35,289 bases of DNA, from the NCBI GenBank assembly GCA_030447945.1, contig JAUJNV010000030.1:1-35289 (forward strand). Direction: 5' to 3'. The notes under the pieces are model-generated. The model was not told the origin of the DNA. It worked only from the letters and a program-made list of their open reading frames with translations, and made no database searches. Positions 20,132 through 29,439 of the stretch are shown one piece after another. Source of the stretch: Fimbriimonas sp. (lineage in GTDB: Bacteria > Armatimonadota > Fimbriimonadia > Fimbriimonadales > Fimbriimonadaceae). How positions within the stretch are numbered: position 1 is the stretch's first letter; every line of letters starts with the position of its first letter. The translations under genes and the position numbers were made by a program.

Positions 20132-21151
20132 GTGGCCGCTCCTCCGCCCAAGGTGCCGCTGATCCTCGCGCCGACGCCCCTCCACCGCCTGGAGCGCCTG
20201 TCGGAGCAGACCGGGTGCGACCTCTGGATCAAGCGAGACGACCTCACCGGTTTTGCCCTCGGGGGAAACAAGGGGCGGAAGCTCGAGTACCTCATGGCCG
20301 CAGCGATCGCCGAGGGGGCGCAGGCGGTGGTGACCTGCGGCTCGCTCCAGTCGAATTTCGTCCGCCAGTTGGGAGCCGCATGCAGGCGGTTCGGGCTATC
20401 CTGCCACGCGGCGGTGATGGGTCTCCCGTACGATGTCGGGCTGCCCAAGGGGATTCCTCTGCGGTTGGAGGGAGGAAACGAACTTCTCGACCGCATCCTC
20501 GGCGTGGATCTGCGGCTTTTTCCCGACGCGACCTGGGACGACCTCTTCGAGCACGCGGAGAATCTCGCCCAGGAACTGGAAGCGCGTGGATTGCGGGTGC
20601 ACCGGATCCCGGTCGGCGGCTCGTCGGCTCTCGGCGCCTACGGCTTCGTGCAGGCGGCACGGGAGGTGGCGACCGATTTTGACTGGATCGTTTTCGCCTC
20701 CTCGAGCGGCAGCACGCAAACCGGACTCGCCTACGCCTTTCACGGCACGAGCACGAAGATCCTCGGGATCGCTTGCGACCCCGAGCCAACGCTCGTCGAG
20801 GATTTCGCGGAGCTGGCGCAAGGGCTGGACGTCGTGGCGGGGGAGGGAAAGCGTCTGGGGCCGCGAGACTTCCGGCTGGACCTGTCCTTCGTGGGTCCCG
20901 GGTACGGCGTCCCCAGCGACGCAGGGAACGAAGCGATCCGGCGAGTCGCCCGAGCCGAGGGAATCTTTCTCGATCCGATCTATTCGGGCAAAGCGATGGC
21001 CGGGCTGCTCGCCCTCCTGGAGCAGGGCCAGATCAGCGGCCGAGTCCTGTTCTGGCACACGGGTGGCACGCCCGCGCTTTTTGCGATGCCAGAAGCTGCC
21101 CATCAAGCTCCCACCCCGGAACCCCCGCCTCATGGTGCCTCTGGTCTTTAG
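20132..21151 (+). CDS. PLP-dependent D-cysteine desulfhydrase / ACC deaminase family enzyme, intact
   Basis: 339 aa, unbroken. Tryptophan-synthase-beta fold type II PLP enzyme. PTPLHRLERLSEQTG and LWIKRDDLTGFALGGNKGRK contain the PLP-binding Lys47. VVTCGSLQSNFVRQLGAACR is the substrate-loop region, FASSSGSTQTGLAYAF the phosphate-binding stretch, and VLFWHTGGTPALFA the C-terminal signature. Known members cleave D-cysteine to pyruvate, ammonia and sulfide, or open the ACC ring; D-cysteine desulfhydrase is the commoner assignment for bacteria, but I cannot separate the two here. The start is GTG (20132), followed by AAPPPKVPLILAPTPL; there is no clear ribosome site. Cytosolic. Confidence 0.85.
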   Translation: MAAPPPKVPLILAPTPLHRLERLSEQTGCDLWIKRDDLTGFALGGNKGRKLEYLMAAAIAEGAQAVVTCGSLQSNFVRQLGAACRRFGLSCHAAVMGLPYDVGLPKGIPLRLEGGNELLDRILGVDLRLFPDATWDDLFEHAENLAQELEARGLRVHRIPVGGSSALGAYGFVQAAREVATDFDWIVFASSSGSTQTGLAYAFHGTSTKILGIACDPEPTLVEDFAELAQGLDVVAGEGKRLGPRDFRLDLSFVGPGYGVPSDAGNEAIRRVARAEGIFLDPIYSGKAMAGLLALLEQGQISGRVLFWHTGGTPALFAMPEAAHQAPTPEPPPHGASGL

Positions 21152-21235
21152 CCTGCGCAAGGGCTTGACGCTACGACTCGACACTTCAGAACACAGAGGA
21201 GCGCCGAGAACACGCACTCAAGCTCATCCTCTTCG

Positions 21236-21651
21236 CTAACGGATGCCCAGACGGGCGAGCCAGCGGTCGAGGGGTGGGAAGGCGATGGATGCCGACGTAC
21301 ACCCGGGTGCTCCGGGTGCCCGGAATGGAAAGGGCGACGTACTCGGCTCCCCCGGTCGAACGTGACCGACTCGTGCAGCTCGTCTCCTTCCAGCGATACG
21401 CCTTCGTTTCCGTACGTATCTGCGACGCGACCGTTTCAATGCTCTCATCCAGACGATAAGTCTGCTCTCGGAAAACGCGCCTCACCGTTTGCGAGGCCGC
21501 CGACGCGAGAGCCTTCCACCCATCCGCTGTCATGGGTGAGTCCGGCTTCGTTGAGGAACCGCCACGAACGTGGCCGCCTCGAGAGTCGCCAGCCGCCGAA
21601 GATCACCAGCGCCAGCATTCCTGCCAGAGGAAGCATCTTTCGCCTGTGCAT
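21236..21651 (-). CDS. Small unknown protein with N-terminal membrane anchor, frameshifted
   Basis: ATG 21651 (MHRRKMLPLAGMLALVIFGG) encodes a short basic start and one hydrophobic helix. RRPRSWRFLNEAGLTHDSGW follows, and in a second frame WKALASAASQTVRRVFREQT, YRLDESIETVASQIRTETKA and YVALSIPGTRSTRVYVGIHR, and in a third RWLARLGIR before TAG (cta 21236-21238). About 138 aa. I recognise no family. The second reading (TYRLDESIETVASQIRTETK) looks like a genuine soluble domain. Two indels are needed. A later start at MLPLAG is possible. The 216 nt to the next plus-strand gene contain nothing I can identify. Confidence 0.5.
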
Positions 21652-21867
21652 GCAGACATGGTACAGCACGGGCCGATCAAAGGGCGTGCGGCAGCCATGG
21701 GCCCATGTCGTCCAAGGCTCGATCAGTAAGGCGGCCCGGCGCCGTCTCTCTCTTGGGGCCGGTACCTCCACGCGCGACAGGTCGCGCTGAGGAAAAGCGG
21801 CGACGGGTCGCTGCACTCCCAAAAAGTTTTGAGGGATCGGTAAGTTTGGGGAAACTGGCGCAAGCCT

Positions 21868-22191
21868 ATGCGTCCCTGGGTCCCGCCGCTCGGTCTCTCC
21901 GTCGTCTTTGCCTTTCTGGGCGCGGTTCTGCCGGTAGGGCGGGGGGCGGCGCCCTCTTAGGGCTGTCGGGATTCCTGTTTTTGCTGGCGCTCGCCTGGGC
22001 TGTGCAAGGGCCCGGCGGCGCGATCCTTACGATCTGGGGCGGCTGCGGGAGGTGCACGAGAGAGGAACTGAGGGCGGTGGAAGAGGCCGAGGGGCTGGAC
22101 TTTAACGGGGTCGTGTGCCTGAGCTGCGGCGAGAACTACAACCCGCGCGCCTGCCCGCGTGCCCCCGGTGCGGGCGGCCCCGGCTTTATAA
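21868..22191 (+). CDS. Small membrane protein with C-terminal zinc-ribbon cysteines, frameshifted
   Basis: ATG 21868 (MRPWVPPLGLSVVFAFLGAV) gives one hydrophobic helix, and after an indel in a G run at about 21945 a second follows (LLGLSGFLFLLALAWAVQGP). The tail carries three CxxC pairs: GCGRCTREELRAVEEAEGLD, then VVCLSCGENYNPRACPRCG; the last needs a one-base shift near 22165. About 107 aa. The Cys pairs should bind zinc as a cytoplasmic or periplasmic ribbon. The function is unknown; similar small membrane zinc-ribbon proteins are common and uncharacterised. The TAA 22189-22191 precedes a strong hairpin by one base. Confidence 0.55.
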
Positions 22192-22192
22192 A

Positions 22193-22228
22193 CCACAACG
22201 CCCTCGCCGGTGGGCGAGGGCGTTGTGG
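22193..22228. terminator. Perfect 16-bp hairpin, bidirectional terminator
   Basis: A 16-nt arm (CCACAACGCCCTCGCC) pairs perfectly with 22213-22228 around the loop GGTG. It sits between two convergent genes (ends at 22191 and 22249). There is no T run, but the symmetry and position fit a terminator or RNA 3'-end stabiliser for both. Confidence 0.75.
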
Positions 22229-22248
22229 ACGCTCAGAATGAGGAGCGG

Positions 22249-22958
22249 TTACTTGATCCGCTCGAGGACGAACTTGACCGTGTCGACCTGCATCCCATTT
22301 TGCGCCGGAAGGTCCGTCACGGTGCCCTCGACCTTGGTGGGCTTGGAGGTGGCGACCTCGATCCAACTCGTGGTCGCGATCTTGATGGGGGTCGGCGACT
22401 GGTTGGAGAGCACGCTCACGTTGGAGACGAGCTTGGCGATGCCGGCGGCGACGCTCTCCAGCTTAATGTTGCCCGTCACCTTGCTGGTGTCCTTCGGGTC
22501 GCTGACGTCGAAGGGATGCTCTGGCCGACGGCGAGGGGCTTCGCGCTGAGCATCGAGCCGATCCTCATAAGCTGGTCCATGCCGCCCATCATCCCCGCCA
22601 TGCCGGCGGCCTGCTGCCTACGACCGGCTTGCCGAGCTTGTCGAAACGGCCCGTCGTGACGGTACCCTTGGCCAGGCCGCCCGTGGGCCCGCCGGAAGCT
22701 CATTGCCGTTCAAGGTCATCTTCGTGTCGCCGAGGGTCGTCTCGATGTCCGCATCGCCGTTCTCGTAGACCTTCTTCACCGTCTGGGCGTAGGTCGTGTT
22801 CATCTCGAACGTGCCCATCGACAAGGTGGCGGTGACCGCCACCTTGTAATAGTCCTTCTCCCCCTCGGTGTACTTGCGCCCGAAGGTGAAGTCTCCTGGC
22901 TGGCGGCGAAAGACGACGCCACAATGCCGACGGTCAGCAGTGCGAGTTTAAGTTTCAT
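22249..22958 (-). CDS. Secreted protein of unknown function, frameshifted
   Basis: ATG 22958 follows AGAGGA. The signal peptide is [20 protein letters not shown]. Mature pieces in several frames: [14 protein letters not shown] sequence, [70 protein letters not shown], then [40 protein letters not shown] and [12 protein letters not shown] at the end. About 236 aa. The layout (beta-rich, alternating charged and small residues, conserved ITGNIKLE-like strands) recalls secreted DUF6263-type proteins, but this is only by resemblance. It is exported to the periplasm. Four or more indels. It lies downstream of the ABC exporter gene with a gap of about 100 nt. Confidence 0.6.
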
Positions 22959-23064
22959 AGGTTCCTCTAAGGAGTGGAATACGTTGACTCCATGGTAGAT
23001 CATCGCGCCGGGCCGCCAAGGCTTTCGGCCTATCGGTCCCCCCGCTTCCACCGTGCGGCTCCGC

Positions 23065-25365
23065 CTACGCCGCGTCTTCTTCGAGGATGAAGTTCGCGTG
23101 GATCTTGTTGATCTCGGTCTGCATCTCCACGAGCTTCTTATACACGCCGTCCTCCTTGGACAGCAGCTCGTCGTGGGTGCCGATCTCTTCGATCTTCCCG
23201 TCGCCGATGACGACCAGGCGGTCGGCGTTGCGGAGCGTCGAAGGCGATGGGCGATCGCGAAGGTGGTGCGGCCCTCGACCAGCCGCTCCAGGGCCTCCTG
23301 GATCATCCGCTCCGTCTCTGTGTCCACGCTCGCCGTCGCCTCGTCCAAGACGAGGATCTTCGAGTTGTGCAGGATGGCGCGGGCGATCGCGATGCGTTGG
23401 CGCTCGCCGCCGAGAGGCGCTGGCCTCGCTCGCCGACGTAGGTGTCGTAGCCGTCCGGGAAGTTCACGATAAAGTCGTGCGCGTTCGCGGCCTTGGCGGC
23501 GGCGAGCACCTGCTCCAGCGGCGCGTCCGGGCGGCCGTAGGCGATGTTGTCGCGGATGGAGCCGGGGAAGAGGTAGGACTCCTGGCGACGCCCACCTGTC
23601 GGCGGAAGTCTTCGATCCTTACCTTTCGCAGGTCCACCCCATCCAGCTCGATCCGCCCCTGTGTGGGGTCGTAGAAGCGGAGCAGGAGGTTGATGAGCGT
23701 GGACTTACCCGCGCCGGAGTGGCCGACGAGGCCGATCATCTCGCCCGGCTTCACGTCCAGCTCGATCCCGTGCAGGATCTCGCGCGACTTGTCGTAGCCG
23801 AAGTGGACGTCGACGAATCGGATGCCGCCGTCGATCTTCGGCATCGCGACGGCATCGTCGACGTCGGCGATGTCCTCCGGCGTGTCCATCACCTCGAACA
23901 CCCGCTCGGCGGCCGTCAGCGCGCGCGACGACCAGTCCATGATGCGCTGGAGCATCATCAGAGGCTGTTGGAGCATCCCGACGAGGGAGAGAAAGCCCAT
24001 GAGCTGGCCCAGCGTCATGCGCCCGTCCAACACGCCACGGCCGCCGGCCCAGTAGACGACGATGGTGCTCAAGGCCATCGTGAACATGACGACGGGGAAA
24101 AAGCTCGCCCAGCTCGACTCCGCCTGGTAGCCGCTACGCGACAGGTCGCCGATCCGCCGTCCAAAGCGCTCGACTTCCCGTCTCTCGCCGTGGAACGCCT
24201 TGACCACCCGCGTTCCTTGCAACACGCCGTTCAGGGCGCCTGAGAGGCGGGACCAGTTGTGGTGGAACCGGCTCCACACCCGCATCATCTTCCGCCGGAA
24301 CCACCTCACCGCGATCAGCACGAACGGAATAGGCAGCACCGCCCAGAGGGCGATGCCGGGGTTCAGGATAAACAACGCGACGGGGATGCCGATAAGCCTC
24401 ACGACCTGGTTCAGCAGTACCGGGATTCCGTCCACGAGCACTTCGTAAAGGGAGCCCGTGTCGTTCGTCATCCGCGACATGATCGAGCCCACGTTGCGCT
24501 TGTCGTAGAAGCTCAGGCTCAGGCTCTGGAGCTTCTCAAAGAGGCTTCCTCGAATGGAGACCGTGATCTTCATGCCCAGATAGGCCACATTCCGCCCGCG
24601 GGCGATCTCGATGCCCATGATCACGACTCGTGAGACGATGAACGCCACGATGAGCGGAGTGAAAAGCGCCGTCTCGCGCTTCTGGAGGACACGGTCCACC
24701 AGAGCGACGACGATAAACGGCGACAGCAACTCGATCACCATGCCCGCGATGGACAGAAACGTGCCCCACGCGAGCCGCAGCTTGTACGGCTTTGCATAGC
24801 CGAAGAGGCGGAGCAGGGTCTGGCCCCGGTTGACGCAGGCCTCGCACACGTCCGTGTGCTCCGGCAGCGGCCGTCCGCAGGTGGGGCAGAGCCGGGTGGC
24901 GTCGTCCACCTCGGGCATCTCCTTTCCTTCGATCAGCGCCTTTAGCCGCTTTTCCGCCCCCGCCAGGGCGAGGCCGCGCTTGCTGGTGGCGCGCAAGAGC
25001 TCCACGCTCCGGCCACGGTAGTCCGCGATGAGCGCCGAGGCGTCCACGAGATCCTCGACGCGAGGATTCTTTAACTCCGCCATCTCGTACGAGGCGATCA
25101 TCTCTTCGCCCAGAGGCGTCTGCTCGTATCGGTGAGCCGCCTTGTCCGTGACGATAAGACGCGAATTGCCGAGAGACCCCTGATGTGTGAGGTCGCCTAA
25201 GGTGATGAAGCGCTCTACTTCCTCACGCGCGGGAACAGGATGGGTCTGCTGAAGGATTCCGGCCATAGGATAAACGGGCACTCGTGGCCGCCGTTGGACC
25301 GAGAACCTGAAGCTCTTGGAAGGTACTACGACGGGAGAGGGTCTTTTACGGTGGACGACCTCCAT
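23065..25365 (-). CDS. ABC exporter (half-transporter) with N-terminal extension and zinc ribbon, frameshifted
   Basis: About 766 aa. Residues 1-200 precede the membrane domain: an unknown segment, [15 protein letters not shown] and [19 protein letters not shown], then the zinc ribbon [18 protein letters not shown] (Cys160, 163, 174, 177). The six-helix type I exporter domain follows ([60 protein letters not shown]). The ATPase has Walker [10 protein letters not shown], signature [15 protein letters not shown] in shifted frames, Walker [19 protein letters not shown], and ends ILEEDAA. It probably acts as a homodimer or with a partner not seen here. Substrate unknown. The start at 25365 is the first ATG; ATG 25266 (MAGILQQTH) is an alternative. 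About four indels, all in the ATPase half. Confidence 0.85.
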
Positions 25366-25438
25366 TAGACCCTACCCGCCACAAATCCTCGCCCGTCCAC
25401 GCGCGCCGCGCTTTGGAGTGCGGTACTTCAGCGCCGCT

Positions 25439-26561
25439 TTAGCCGCCCTTGGCTTTTTTCGTGAGTTCTCGACGAGGCGCTCTTAAAGCGGCGCACGCGA
25501 GAGTCTCTTCGGCGTACGCTTCCAGCTCTGCCGCTCGGCGGGCAGCGGTGTGTCGCGTAAGGACGCGTTCCCGGGCACGGCGGCCGAGCTCCGCCCGATC
25601 CTCGGGGGAAGTTTGTTGCAGGTAGCTCAGGGTTTCGTCTCCGGAGCGGGAAACGAGGATCTCCCTGCCGATGTCGAAGAAGTCTTCGAGCCCTTCCCAG
25701 TAGTCGGAGATGATCGGCACGCCGCAAGCGGCGACCTCGAACAGGCGCACGCTCGGCGACCAGCCCGCGCGGATCATGTCCGCGCGGGTGACGTTCAGGG
25801 TGAAACCCTGGGAAGAGTAGAACTTCCGGTGCTCCGAAGGGAAGGTGCTCGACGCGCTCGACGTTGGCGGGCCACTCGACGGCCAGCGGGTATTGCGGAC
25901 CCGCGACGATGAACTTTCCCTCGGGCCACCCCCGTGCCGCGTCGAGCATGAGGCTCTCCAAAGGGGGCTGCCGGTCGTCCAGTAGGTGCCCATGTAACCG
26001 AGGTCGTAACTGGGCTCGACGTCTTCCGGGTAGTACAGGTGAGGGTCGAAGGAGCAGTAGAGGGCGCGCGCGGGCGGGTCGTATCGGCTTTCGAGCAGCT
26101 CGAGTGCGTCCGCCGGAGAGAAGGAAGTAGGCCGCGTAGCGCGCGATCTGCTCCCGGGCGAGGTACTCGCACTCACCCCGCTCCAGCGTCGCGAGGGTAA
26201 CAGGCGTGTCGATATCGTAAAACGTGACGGGGCAAGGAGCCGCCGAGAGGGCCCAGTCGCCCACCTCGATTCCCTCGGGCACGTAGGAGCCGACGATGGC
26301 GAAGTCAGCTCCCTGAAGCAGGTTTAGCGAGCAAAGTTCCTCCAGGGACGAGTAGAGCGCCAACTCGCAAAAGTCGGGATGGGGCAGGTCGCGGTTCTCC
26401 GCGTGCGGGGGACGTCCCGCTCCACGAATACGACTTCATGCCCCCGCGCCGCCAGTTCGCGCAGGAGCCCCCGGTAGGTGGTGGCGTGGCCGTTCCCCCC
26501 AGGAGGAAGTGATCGAGAGGCCGAGGACCACGACCCGCCGCCTCACCCTCCCACCCCCCAT
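25439..26561 (-). CDS. CgeB-like glycosyltransferase 1, frameshifted
   Basis: GT-B protein of the CgeB group, last gene of the saccharide operon. ATG 26561 starts MGGGRVRRRVVVLGLSITSS, then with an indel a WGNGHATTYRGLLRELAARG-like loop and ENRDLPHPDF. Next are LALYSSLEELCSLNLLQGAD, FAIVGSYVPEGIEVGDWALS and CPVTFYDIDTPVTLATLERG. The C-terminal half carries FDPHLYYPEDVEPSYDLGYM, GWSPSVRLFEVAACGVPIIS, DYWEGLEDFFDIGREILVSR and RARERVLTRHTAARRAAELE, ending at TAA 25439. The SVRLFEVAACGVPIISD stretch is the family donor-site signature. About 370 aa, normal. It overlaps the upstream gene as TGATG. Four or more indels. Substrate unknown. Confidence 0.8.
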
Positions 26562-27605
26562 CAGCTCCCACTCCACCTGCTCCGCCCGCTGGGCGCGGTG
26601 TGCTCGCGAGCGCACGCGCGGGGGCCGCCTCCCCCCCGCGCCCGCTCCGGCGTGAGGTCGCGGAAGATGCGGGCGACGTCCTCACCGCTGTGCGCGACGA
26701 GGATCTCCCTCTCCGGCTCGAAGAACTGCTCGATCCCCTCCCAGTGGTCGGTGATCACGCAAGCCCCCGCGCCCGCGGCCTCGAAGACGCGGGTCGCCGG
26801 GAGAATCCGTACCGGGCCATGCTCTCACGGCTCGTTCAGCACCGCGAGCGACGAGCGGTTGAAGGAGTTGTGATCACTCCGTCCCCACATGCCCCACGTA
26901 ACGCACGTTCTCCGGCATCGCCTTGTCCTCCCAGCCGCTGCCGCCGAGGACGAACCTCTTCTCGGGGAGTAGGGAAGCCGCCCGCAGGAAGAACTCCTCT
27001 ACCCGCGCCTCGCGATCCGGCAGGCGGTTGCCCAGGAAACCAGGGGTCCCCTTCAAAGCGAGGATCGGCCGGGGGCGGTTCGGTGGGTTTCGGGATCCAG
27101 CCCGTTGTAGATCGGAACGCAGCGCTGGGCTCCGAGGCGGTGGTAGGCGTCGACTACCGGTTGGCCTCCACCGTAGGTGAGTACCGCGTCGTAGCGCGCG
27201 ATCAGCACGCGGAACGGGTCGCCGAGGCTGCCCTCGACGCGGTCGAGGGTGGCCGGGACGTCGATCCCAAAACGCGATGAGGTTCGAGGCGTCGCGCAGC
27301 TCCAGCACCGCCGCCTCCAGGTACTCGTCGAGAACACGCCCCGCCGCTCGCCTTGATCACCACGTCGGCGCTGCGCGCGCTCTCGATCACGCGCTCGGCG
27401 GCCTCCTGGCAGTTCTCGTAGACGACCACATGCGCCCAGGCTGGGTTCTCCATGTCCCGGTGCTGCTGGCGGTCGTAGGCGTCCGGCTCATAGAAAGTGA
27501 CGTGGTGCCCCCGCGCGTGGAGGGCCTTGACGATCCCCCGGTAGTAGGTCGCCGCGCCGTTCCAGTAAGAGGACACAGGCTAGAGCCGAAAAAGGCAACG
27601 CGCAT
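26561..27605 (-). CDS. CgeB-like glycosyltransferase 2, frameshifted
   Basis: Second CgeB-type protein. ATG 27605 (MRVAFFGSSL) joins by one indel to SSYWNGAATYYRGIVKALHA, then ARGHHVTFYEPDAYDRQQHR and VVYENCQEAAERVIESARSA. Other frames give VLELRDASNLIAFWD, DVPATLDRVEGSLGDPFRVL, IARYDAVLTYGGGQPVVDAY, GFLGNRLPDREARVEEFFLR, FVLGGSGWEDKAMPENVRYV, and the donor-site segment VITDHWEGIEQFFEPEREIL, ending VEWEL. About 347 aa. N-terminal architecture and the WEGIEQFF motif parallel the first CgeB gene, so the two are paralogues. It probably transfers a sugar in sequence with its neighbours. At least six indels. Cytoplasmic. Confidence 0.8.
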
Positions 27606-27610
27606 AACTT

Positions 27611-27823
27611 TTAGCGGCCTCCCCGCCGCAGAATATTCGCCCACCAGGACGGTGGGCCTGAAATCGGATCGTCGAGCGAATCGCCCCCGTAGGCGCACCA
27701 CGCGAAGTCAGGGAGTCGGCTCAGACGCTGGCTGGACATCGCCGCGGCCGGGGTGGACGCCGAGGACATCCTTCTGGCTCTTGCCCGAAGGATAATCCAC
27801 AAGTCGCTCAGCCAGCCGGTCAC
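27611..27823 (-). CDS. Possible small gene between CgeB genes, uncertain
   Basis: A 70-aa frame from GTG 27823 (VTGWLSDLWIILR) to TAA, 5 nt before the CgeB-2 start. The end, DFAWCAYGGDSLDDPISGPP then SWWANILRRGGR, looks protein-like. The middle may be in another frame (LVDYPSGKSQKDVLGVHPGR), suggesting an indel. I recognise no family. Alternatively this is an intergenic spacer or the N-terminal leader of the next gene; that frame reads VLVGEYSAAGRPLKV straight into MRVAFF. Confidence 0.3.
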   Translation of the reverse strand: MTGWLSDLWIILRARARRMSSASTPAAAMSSQRLSRLPDFAWCAYGGDSLDDPISGPPSWWANILRRGGR

Positions 27824-27844
27824 TTTACGGTTTGGCGCGTGCCG

Positions 27845-28158
27845 TCAGTACTCGATCTCAACGATGATGTAGCCCATGCCGAGTTTCCCCACCGTGATAG
27901 ATCTTGCTGGCGGCCCCAGCGGGCAAGCGCCAGCGGCTTTCCCGAATATCTTCGACGTCCTCAAGGGACAGGACTTCCCAGTCGCGGCCCGTGGACCAGC
28001 CGTGCCGGTAGGCAGGCTCGTGCACCACATAAGCTCAGCTCGACCAAGCGTCCGCCCCGCATTTCCAACTCGCATGCCGATACCACATGAGGTCATCGTG
28101 ACTCGAGTTTCCACCAGCCGAAGCCGCTTCCGCGCAGGCCGGGCGCGAGCGGCGGCAC
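27845..28158 (-). CDS. Small unknown protein inside the saccharide operon, frameshifted
   Basis: About 104 aa from GTG 28158, overlapping the end of CgeB-3. Pieces from three frames: LAPGLRGSGFGWWKLESR, HDDLMWYRHASWKCG, then LSYVVHEPAYRHGWSTGRDW, EVLSLEDVEDIRESRWRLP, and the end ITVGKLGMGYIIVEIEY before TGA. Trp-, Tyr- and charge-rich with no signal peptide or membrane segment. I do not recognise a family. Its position between two CgeB-like genes suggests an accessory role in the same pathway, which is inference. At least three indels are needed. Confidence 0.45.
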
Positions 28159-28159
28159 A

Positions 28160-29439
28160 CTATCCACCTTCGATCTCCCCGACGATCTTCAGCAGCTCGT
28201 CTCCACTCGATGCGCGCAAGTATGCCGTCCCAGCACCGTCCGCCGCCCATGATCGGCACGCGGCAGCCTCGTCGGGCTTATCAAAACACGCCTCAGCAAC
28301 CGCGTCATCTCGGCGCCGTCGTGCGCGGTGAGATAGTCGTGATCGCCGTGAAAGAGCCCCTCGCTGTCCGGACCAGGGCGCGCTGACGAGCGGGATGCCG
28401 CATGCTAGCGCCTCGAAGGGACGGATCGTCGGGATGCCGGGAAGGGCCTTGCGTAGGGGCCCCGCGGGACGTGGACCGTGACGCGGTGGGCGGCGAACGC
28501 CCACGGCGCCCGGTGGTTAGGAGGTAGCCCTCGTACGAGATGCCGCCTTGCGCAGCGCGTCTACCGCTTCGTCCGGATACCGCACACCGTAGACAGTTGC
28601 GTTGAAGCCGAGACCTTACCGGCCCTAGAAGATCTGGAGCTCCTTCGTCCGCTCCTCGTCCCCCCAGTTGCCGATCCAGACGAGGTCGCCTTCCTTTCCG
28701 TCTTCGGATAGTGGACGGACAAGTTCGTCGAGCCGCGATCTCGGCTCGCGAGGCGCTCAGCTTCAGAGATGGGGTGGAAGACGTCGGGATCCGCGGCCTC
28801 GTGCCAGATCCAAGCCCGTTCAGCCCAGTCGTTCGCCAGGTAGAGGCTGCGTAGGACGCCGCCGAAAGCCAGCACCCCATCGTAGCCGGAGAGATCGTAG
28901 CGAGCCATTTCGCCGGGGGCCGTCGCCCCGCGGTGGTGGGTGTCGTGGAACAGGAGCGCGTACCGGCCCCCGCCCCTGCCTGTACTCACCGATCCGACCG
29001 ACGAGCTCAGGATCGTTCCACTCGTGGACGAGGACGGCGTCAGCGCCGTCCAGGCGCGTCCCTGGAGATCGAACCGATCGGGGCTGTAAAGGTGGAAGTG
29101 ACGCGGCAGGGTCAGGTACGCCTGACGATACGCTTCCAACGCTCGCTTGGTAGCCACTTGGACGAGCCTAGCCTCGTTGGCGAGTGCTCCCGGGGTCAAA
29201 GCGCCCAGGGTGCCTCCCCCGAGGTCGTCACCCGGTGCACGGCGGTATAGCGGTAGTCGTAACGAGCCTCCGCTGCGACGTCTTCCTGAAGGTTCTGGGC
29301 CGACCAAGAATCTTCCGGCTCGTACACGCGAACGTCGAAGCCCCGGCGGAGCATTTCAGGAGACGGTGCCGCGCAGGAAATGGGCGTTGCCGTGGTTCCA
29401 GTCGGAGCGCAAGGAGTGGCAGAAGACGACGACCCTCAT
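28160..29439 (-). CDS. CgeB-like glycosyltransferase 3, frameshifted
   Basis: Third GT-B protein of the CgeB kind. ATG 29439 (MRVVVFCHSLRSDWNHGNAH and FLRGTV) overlaps the stop of the upstream GT4 gene (ATGA). Then in other frames RGFDVRVYEPEDSWSAQNLQ-like sequence, VHEWNDPEL, GGRYALLFHDTHHRGATAPG, EMARYDLSGYDGVLAFGGVL, RSLYLANDWAERAWIWHEAA, DPDVFHPISEAE, GISYEGYL, and the donor site LPGIPTIRPFEALACGIPLV, with SAPWS following. It ends KIVGEIEGG at TAG (28160-28162). About 425 aa. It differs from the other two (FHDTHHR and WHEAADPDVFHP are diagnostic) and is the longest. At least eight indels. Confidence 0.78.

Noticed and set aside
21652..21867. Possible missed gene or RNA in the 216-nt divergent gap
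   Set aside because: No frame with coding character, no tRNA fold and no conserved RNA motif could be seen by eye.
25366..25438. Separate regulatory element between the ABC exporter and CgeB-1
   Set aside because: 73 nt with no hairpin or motif beyond chance.
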